In this document: positions 24,434 to 28,424 of the stretch, piece after piece | Layout: each line of letters opens with the position of its first letter | Numbering within the stretch: position 1 is the stretch's first letter | Assembly: GCA_030528845.1 (NCBI GenBank) | Contig: JAUMYC010000005.1 | Span: 1-28,424, forward strand | Direction of reading: 5' to 3' | DNA length: 28,424 bases | Source: Eubacteriales bacterium | Lineage (GTDB): Bacteria; Bacillota_A; Clostridia; Christensenellales; Aristaeellaceae | Position numbers and translations under genes: made by a program | Notes under the pieces: generated by a model | The model's database searches: none | The model's input: the letters and a program-made list of their open reading frames with translations, nothing else | What the model was told of the DNA's origin: nothing

Positions 24434-24772
24434 TCAGCCCACGACGCGCGCCTCGACAAACGCCTTGTCGATCGCAGCGATGAGCTTGGCGGCGGGCACC
24501 GCGCCCACAATGCGCGCGACGGGCTCGCCATGATTGAAGAGGATCATCGTAGGGATGGAGGTCACCTCGTAGCGCGCGGCGGCCTGCTCGTGCTCGTCGA
24601 TATCGATCTTGCCCACGCACAGCTTCTCGCCGTAATGCTCGGCCACTTTATCCAGCTCCGGGGCCATCATGCGGCACGGGCCGCACCACGTCGCCCAGAA
24701 ATCCACCAGAGCGAACTCCTTTTCATCCAGCGCGTTGATATCTTCCATTGTAAAATGCTTCACTTCAGCCAT
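24434..24772 (-). CDS. trxA: Thioredoxin
   Basis: A 112-residue cytoplasmic thioredoxin with the redox site FWATWCGPCRMMAPE (Cys30 and Cys33), the buried Asp in ALVDFW and the cis-proline loop TSIPTMILF (Pro74). It reduces protein disulfides using thioredoxin reductase, which is not in the window. I use the ATG at 24772 (MAEVKHF), 9 nt after AGGAG; an ATG two codons earlier lies only 3 nt from that site. The start overlaps the end of the RseC-like gene by 8 nt, so the two are translated together. Confidence 0.95.
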   Translation of the reverse strand: MAEVKHFTMEDINALDEKEFALVDFWATWCGPCRMMAPELDKVAEHYGEKLCVGKIDIDEHEQAAARYEVTSIPTMILFNHGEPVARIVGAVPAAKLIAAIDKAFVEARVVG

Positions 24773-25178
24773 CTTCATCTTCTCCTTTCCAATTCATGGC
24801 ACAGGGGGTGATCTTTGGACGATAGCCGCGCAGGCGCGGTTCCATCAGCCGCAAAACTCCAAAGCCCGCCAGCGCGCCGAGCAGCCCGAGCGCCGCCTGC
24901 CACAGCTCGCCCACGCCCAGCGCTCCGCCGAGCACGAGCCCGGCCAGCAGCCCTGCAAGGGGCACGCCGTAGGCCCAGAGCGAAGCCTTGGAAAGCCTGC
25001 CGCGCTCCAGATCCAGTTCTACCAGATCTCCCTCCTGCCAGCTGCCCTTGGGCAGCTCCACGATCGTCTCTGCATTGAGGCCATAGTCACAGGCGCGGCA
25101 TTTCATGCAGGCCTCGGGGCGTTCCACCCGCCCTACGAGCCGACCGTCTCTGACAATGACCTGTGCCGTCTGCTTCAT
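24765..25178 (-). CDS. RseC/MucC-like redox-associated membrane protein
   Basis: A 137-residue protein with the RseC/MucC layout. The N-terminal beta-rich domain carries a cysteine cluster (EACMKCRACDYG, a CxxCxxC pattern at about 24-30). Two close membrane helices follow (around 69-108, with LWAYGVPLAGLLAGLVLGGA and WQAALGLLGALAGFGVLRL), then a short basic tail. Gram-negative relatives act on SoxR reduction or the sigma-E pathway. In anaerobic Firmicutes the role is unknown, possibly electron transfer through a cysteine-bound cluster. GGAGG lies 7 nt before the ATG at 25178. It overlaps trxA by 8 nt, suggesting a thiol-redox function. Confidence 0.8.
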   Translation of the reverse strand: MKQTAQVIVRDGRLVGRVERPEACMKCRACDYGLNAETIVELPKGSWQEGDLVELDLERGRLSKASLWAYGVPLAGLLAGLVLGGALGVGELWQAALGLLGALAGFGVLRLMEPRLRGYRPKITPCAMNWKGEDEDG

Positions 25179-25204
25179 GCTGCGCCCTCCTTTTCATCTT
25201 ATAG

Positions 25205-25210
25205 AGTATA
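25205..25210 (-). promoter_or_regulatory. Possible promoter of the RseC-like/trxA pair
   Basis: TATACT on the minus strand lies in the 71-nt gap after aspS, 26 nt before the RseC-like start. The -35 at 17 nt (GATTCA) is poor. The pair may instead be read from aspS, since no terminator is visible in the gap. Confidence 0.35.
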
Positions 25211-25249
25211 CCCAGCACCGGGCGGGATGAATCATCCTTTTCGGCGGGA

Positions 25250-27034
25250 TCACTTGCCCTCTTCCACCGGCACGCACGCGATGTGCAGCTCATCCAGCTG
25301 CTTCTGCGTCACGGCGGAGGGCGCGTCCATCATGATATCCTGCGCGTTCTTGTTCATCGGGAAGGGGATGATCTCGCGGATGGACTCCTCGCCCGCCAGC
25401 AGCATGACCATGCGGTCCACGCCGGGAGCGATGCCCGCATGCGGCGGCGCGCCGTAGCAGAAGGCGTTGTACATGGCCGGGAACTTGGCCTTTACGTCCT
25501 CCTCGCCCAGACGCACGAGGGAGAAGGCCTTGACCATGATCTCCGGGTCGTGGTTTCGCACGGCGCCGGAGGAGAGCTCCACGCCGTTGCAGACGAGGTC
25601 ATACTGCCATGCGTTGATGGAGAGCGGGTCGACCTCGCCGGCGATGGCCTTGTCGAGGATCTCGCCCTCGCCCATGGGCATGGAGAAGGGGTTGTGGCAG
25701 AATTCCAGCTCGCCGCTCTCCTCGCCGATCTCGTACATCGGGAAGTCCACGATCCAGCAGAATTCGTACTTTTCCTTGTCCATATGGCCCGGAACGGCAG
25801 CGCCGAGCAGCTTGCGCAGCGCGCCGGCGGTCTTCTGCGCCTCGCGCTTCTTGCCCGCGGAAACGCCCACGAAGCAGCCGGGCGTGAGGCCCAGCGCCCC
25901 GGTGATCTCGGCGTTCTTTTCGGCCAGGAACTTGGAGATGCCGCCCACGAAGGAGCCGTCCTTTTCCACGCGGAACCAGTAGGGCTTCACGCCGGCCTGC
26001 ACTTCCACGTCGGAGCAGAGCTTGTCGATCTGCTTGCGGGTCATATCGCAGCCGGAAACGACCACGGCCTTGACGGTGTTGCCCTCGGCAAAGGGAGCGA
26101 ACTCGCTGCCCTGCACCAGCGCGGTCATATCCTGCACGATCAGGTCGATGCGCAGGTCGGGCTTGTCGGAGCCGTAGAGGTCCAGCGCGTCGTTGTAGGC
26201 GATGCGCTTGAAGGGCGCTTCGGAGGCGATGTTGTAGGTGCCGAATTTGGCGAAGATGGGCGGCAGCACGTCCTCGATCACGCCGAAGACGTCGTCCTGC
26301 GTGGCGAAGGACATTTCCATATCCAGCTGATAGAACTCGCCCGGGCTGCGGTCGCCGCGCGCGTCTTCGTCGCGGAAGCAGGGAGCGATCTGGAAGTAGC
26401 GGTCGAAGCCGGAGGTCATGAGCAGCTGCTTGAACTGCTGCGGAGCCTGCGGCAGGGCATAGAACTTGCCGGGGTGCTTGCGGGCGGGCACGAGATAGTC
26501 GCGCGCGCCTTCGGGAGAGGAGGCTGTCAGGATGGGGGTGGTGATCTCGAGGAAATCATGCTCCATCATGGCCTTGCGCAGCGCCGCGACCACGTTGCAG
26601 CGCAGCACGATATTGTTCTTCACCTCGGGGTTGCGCAGGTCGAGATAGCGATACTTCAGGCGCAGGGTCTCGTCGGCCTCGCGGCTGCGGTTGATCTCAA
26701 AGGGCAGCTCGTTATAGCGGCTCTTGCCCAGCACCTTGAAGCTCTCCGGCACCACTTCGATCTCGCCGGTGGGCAGAGAAGGGTTCTTGGAGGAGCGCTC
26801 GCGCACCGTGCCGGTCACGGAGATGGTCGTCTCCTTATTCAGCGCCCTGATCTGAGCGATCATCTCTTCGTCTTCCACGACCAGCTGGGTCGTGCCGTAG
26901 AAATCGCGCAGGATGACAAAGGCGAGGTTGCTGCCGACGGAGCGGACGTTTTCCATCCAGCCGGCCAGAGTGACCTGCTCGCCGCAGTTTTCGATGCGGA
27001 GCTGTCCGCAATTATGCGTTCTGGACTGTACCAT
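25250..27034 (-). CDS. aspS: Aspartyl-tRNA synthetase
   Basis: A class IIb synthetase that charges tRNA-Asp, 594 residues, the normal bacterial length. The N-terminal OB fold (about 1-105) reads the anticodon. The catalytic core has ITTPILTASSPEGARDYLVP, the flipping-loop area KFYALPQAPQQFKQLLM, motif 2 from FRDEDARGDRSPGEFYQLD (220-238), and motif 3 with GVDRMVMLLAGEESIREI. The bacterial GAD insertion lies in between. Motif 2 reads RSPGEFYQLD rather than the more usual RQPEFTQID. I recall that variant from Alphaproteobacteria. Whether the enzyme also makes Asp-tRNA-Asn cannot be told. The ATG at 27034 has AGGAG 9 nt upstream. Expression is governed by the T-box upstream. Confidence 0.97.
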   Translation of the reverse strand: MVQSRTHNCGQLRIENCGEQVTLAGWMENVRSVGSNLAFVILRDFYGTTQLVVEDEEMIAQIRALNKETTISVTGTVRERSSKNPSLPTGEIEVVPESFKVLGKSRYNELPFEINRSREADETLRLKYRYLDLRNPEVKNNIVLRCNVVAALRKAMMEHDFLEITTPILTASSPEGARDYLVPARKHPGKFYALPQAPQQFKQLLMTSGFDRYFQIAPCFRDEDARGDRSPGEFYQLDMEMSFATQDDVFGVIEDVLPPIFAKFGTYNIASEAPFKRIAYNDALDLYGSDKPDLRIDLIVQDMTALVQGSEFAPFAEGNTVKAVVVSGCDMTRKQIDKLCSDVEVQAGVKPYWFRVEKDGSFVGGISKFLAEKNAEITGALGLTPGCFVGVSAGKKREAQKTAGALRKLLGAAVPGHMDKEKYEFCWIVDFPMYEIGEESGELEFCHNPFSMPMGEGEILDKAIAGEVDPLSINAWQYDLVCNGVELSSGAVRNHDPEIMVKAFSLVRLGEEDVKAKFPAMYNAFCYGAPPHAGIAPGVDRMVMLLAGEESIREIIPFPMNKNAQDIMMDAPSAVTQKQLDELHIACVPVEEGK

Positions 27035-27194
27035 GGTGTATCTCTCCTTATCTCTCTATACTTCTTTTTTCGCGCAGGACCCTTTTCTTTTGAAAAAGAA
27101 CAGGGGTTTCTCCGCACCTCTTCAAAAAGAAACGCTCAGCCAAGGGAGTTGTTCTTCCCGGCAGGGGGGCAGGGGACAAAGTCCCCCGAAATGT
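27035..27194. other. Repeat-like AT/GC-patchy spacer between T-box terminator and aspS
   Basis: No gene is seen here. On the minus strand it begins with GGGGGACTTTGTCCCC, a self-complementary block, followed by GC-rich sequence. Then come two related oligo-T/A blocks, CTTTTTGAAGAGG and CTTTTTCAAAAGAAAAG, which can form an imperfect inverted repeat (TTCTTTTTGAA with TTCAAAAGAA). The composition differs sharply from the coding flanks and resembles a small dispersed intergenic element. It would be transcribed as part of the aspS leader. Confidence 0.4.
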
Positions 27195-27412
27195 AAAAAC
27201 ACGCCTTTCTCCCCCGTTTGCTGGGGCGAAAGGCGCTTCGCGGTGCCACCCGGCTTATTGCTCGTTTGCGTCCCTCTATCGCAGGACAGGCGCTGCGTCT
27301 CCGCAGAGGCTCGCGGGCTGTCCTTCCCCATGTGCTCCGCCGCAGCCCTTCCACCATACGGGCCGCTCTCTTGAGGCATTGCGCAGGGTACTCTTCCCGT
27401 TCATCGCCAACG
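27195..27412 (-). ncRNA. T-box riboswitch, tRNA-Asp specific, controlling aspS
   Basis: A complete T-box leader on the minus strand. Stem I begins around 27405 with GATGAACGGGAAGAGTAC and contains the AGAGAG and GGTGGAA elements. The specifier triplet is GAC (27320-27322), an Asp codon, in the context GGAAG-GAC-AGCCC. The conserved T-box sequence GGGTGGCACCGCG is at 27239-27251. Its TGGC bulge would pair with a GCCA 3' end, matching the G73 discriminator of tRNA-Asp. The terminator follows: an 8-bp CGCCTTTC/GAAAGGCG outer stem with an inner CCCC/GGGG and then TTTTT (27195-27235). Uncharged tRNA-Asp would stabilise the antiterminator and switch aspS on. Confidence 0.93.
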
Positions 27413-27417
27413 CTCTT

Positions 27418-27446
27418 ATCATAAATTCTGACAGCCCGCAAGTCAA
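27418..27446 (-). promoter_or_regulatory. Sigma-A-type promoter of the aspS T-box transcript
   Basis: TTGACT (27441-27446) and TATGAT (27418-27423) on the minus strand with a 17-nt spacer, immediately upstream of the T-box RNA and 27 nt past the stop of the preceding gene. Confidence 0.8.
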
Positions 27447-27473
27447 GTTAAATTCCTTAACAAATCATCGCCG

Positions 27474-28310
27474 TCAAACCTCGATCTCCATGCCGTCGAA
27501 GGCAAAGCGAATATAACCGTCCTCGAGCGCCCTGTATTCGTCGTGCGAAAGCCCCCAGTCCTCCTCCAGATGGGTGAACACCAGCTGCTTTGCGCCCATT
27601 TCCCGCGCAAGGGCCGCGGCCTCCTCCCGCGTGAACAGGCCGAACCGCTCCGCATAAAAGCCGATGGGCTGCTCCGTTTTCCATTTCGAGCCGTGAATAG
27701 TGTTGCCCAGCACCAGCACGTCCGCGTTTTTCAGCTGCTCGTCCTGCGGGAAGGGCCTGCAGTCGCACGGCGCATAGACCAGCTTCTTTCCGCCTTCCTC
27801 AAACAGCACCGCCGCTACGCGCGCGTTCTCCGGCGTCCGCACCAGCGAAACGCGCACGCCGCCTTCGGAAAACTGCTCTTCCTCTTTCATTTCGATCAGG
27901 CCCATCTGCCCGTAGTATTCCAAGGACGAGCCGTAGCCCGCGCCGGCCTTCATCAATATTTCCCTGCATCCCGGCAGTGCGTATACGCCGATGGGATTTC
28001 CAGGCTTCACGCCGCGCGCGGCCGCTTCCCAGTCCAGCCGCAGCTGTTCAAACACGCGCATGCCCATCGTATGATCCGGGTCGGGATGCGTATAGACCAC
28101 CCGGTCCACCTCCGGCACGCGGCTGTGATTCAGCGCGGGCGTGATATCCTCCGGCGTGTCGACGAGCGTTTTCGCTTCATGGCAGTACAGCGCCGGGCCA
28201 AAGCGCGCATAGGGCGCGCCTTTTTCGCGGGCTTCCTTGCAAATTCTACAGAAACAGCCCGGCCTCGGCAGCGCGCAGCAGCCGCCCGAGCCAACGATCG
28301 TAAATCGCAT
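27474..28310 (-). CDS. Metallo-beta-lactamase-fold hydrolase, PhnP-like, with variant metal motif
   Basis: A 278-residue MBL-fold protein. It begins with RFTIVGSGGCCALPRPGCFC and continues RICKEAREKG. The Cys19, Cys21 and Cys24 cluster followed by an AR helix is typical of the PhnP/PqqB-like branch, where it binds a structural zinc. The catalytic motif normally written HxHxDH reads HPDPDH here (His75, Asp77, Asp79, His80), so the second His is replaced by Asp. Further metal-ligand candidates are Asp183 (APCDCRPF) and His247 (FTHLEEDWG). The substrate is unknown; relatives cleave cyclic phosphates or other phosphodiesters. The start at 28310 is chosen because the family starts there; the ribosome site (GAAGGG) is weak, and the frame upstream runs into repeat sequence. 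Confidence 0.85.
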   Translation of the reverse strand: MRFTIVGSGGCCALPRPGCFCRICKEAREKGAPYARFGPALYCHEAKTLVDTPEDITPALNHSRVPEVDRVVYTHPDPDHTMGMRVFEQLRLDWEAAARGVKPGNPIGVYALPGCREILMKAGAGYGSSLEYYGQMGLIEMKEEEQFSEGGVRVSLVRTPENARVAAVLFEEGGKKLVYAPCDCRPFPQDEQLKNADVLVLGNTIHGSKWKTEQPIGFYAERFGLFTREEAAALAREMGAKQLVFTHLEEDWGLSHDEYRALEDGYIRFAFDGMEIEV

Positions 28311-28351
28311 TTTCTTCCCTTCTTTCTTATAGAAACAGTCCTTCATCGGGG

Positions 28352-28424
28352 TGCAGGGGCGCAGCCCCTGCATAGGCGCCTAAGCGTCAGCGAAGGCGCA
28401 GCGGGATGCAGGGGCAGAGCCCCT
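28352..28424. repeat. Two copies of a GC-rich palindromic repeat, the second cut by the window end
   Basis: The first unit (28352-28372) is a 9-bp perfect stem TGCAGGGGC/GCCCCTGCA with a GCA loop. The second (28407 to the end) has the same arms with an AGA loop, and its last three bases lie outside. They are 55 nt apart, separated by a GGCGCC...GGCGC segment, and are preceded by CGGGG and CGGGA respectively. The layout suggests a dispersed palindromic element. There is no U-tract, so these are not standard terminators. Confidence 0.7.

Noticed and set aside
25283..27196. Long plus-strand open frame opposite aspS
   Set aside because: Same GC-rich mirror effect; aspS on the other strand is complete and its T-box matches its direction.
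1..28424. tRNA or rRNA genes, CRISPR arrays, insertion sequences, phage genes
   Set aside because: I looked through all gaps between genes; none is large enough or shows the needed structure, repeats or transposase genes.

Overview
The window looks like a stretch of chromosome from a GC-rich, low-oxygen Gram-positive bacterium of the class Clostridia. The evidence is a Gram-positive PolC-type replicative polymerase, RNase J, a YlbF-family protein, a T-box riboswitch upstream of aspS, strong GGAGG ribosome binding sites, and a ferredoxin-linked indolepyruvate oxidoreductase (iorAB) operon. I cannot assign a genus. Almost all genes lie on the minus strand; only a GyrI-like protein and a MATE transporter lie on the plus strand. 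I see no tRNA, rRNA, CRISPR array, phage or insertion sequence.

Left part (1-4325): the conserved rimP-nusA-ylxR-ylxQ-infB operon, read leftwards and leaving the window inside the N-terminus of infB. It has a good promoter (3010-3038) and a structured leader of about 220 nt. A secreted WG-repeat protein sits between this operon and polC. Middle left (4395-11677): rsmD-coaD-coiled-coil protein-ispG-polC, probably one long transcript from the promoter at 11649-11677. The ispG-polC-rimP-nusA order is classical for Firmicutes, but rsmD and coaD occupy the place usually held by ispC/rseP.

Middle (11699-18551): a gene for an unrecognised membrane protein, then an operon reading iorA-iorB-paaK-ACT protein-alr-fau with overlapping or closely spaced genes. 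IorAB and PaaK interconvert aryl-pyruvates, arylacetyl-CoA and arylacetates (aromatic amino acid fermentation). Alanine racemase and 5-formyltetrahydrofolate cyclo-ligase are translationally attached to its end. Its promoter carries two palindromes and faces a divergent GyrI-like ligand-binding protein gene, followed by a MATE exporter with its own promoter and a bidirectional terminator.

Right part (20707-28424): rnjA-ylbF-mltG (RNA decay and cell-wall lytic transglycosylase), with a terminator-like hairpin in the rnjA leader; an RseC-like membrane protein with thioredoxin; aspS controlled by a T-box whose specifier reads GAC and whose acceptor-pairing bulge fits tRNA-Asp; a metallo-beta-lactamase-fold protein with an unusual metal motif; and two copies of a palindromic repeat at the right edge.

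Most of the window is housekeeping. The points most worth checking are the rnjA leader, the composition of the iorAB operon and its operator-like palindromes, the coiled-coil and WG-repeat proteins, and the palindromic repeats. I saw no convincing new defence or mobile system.
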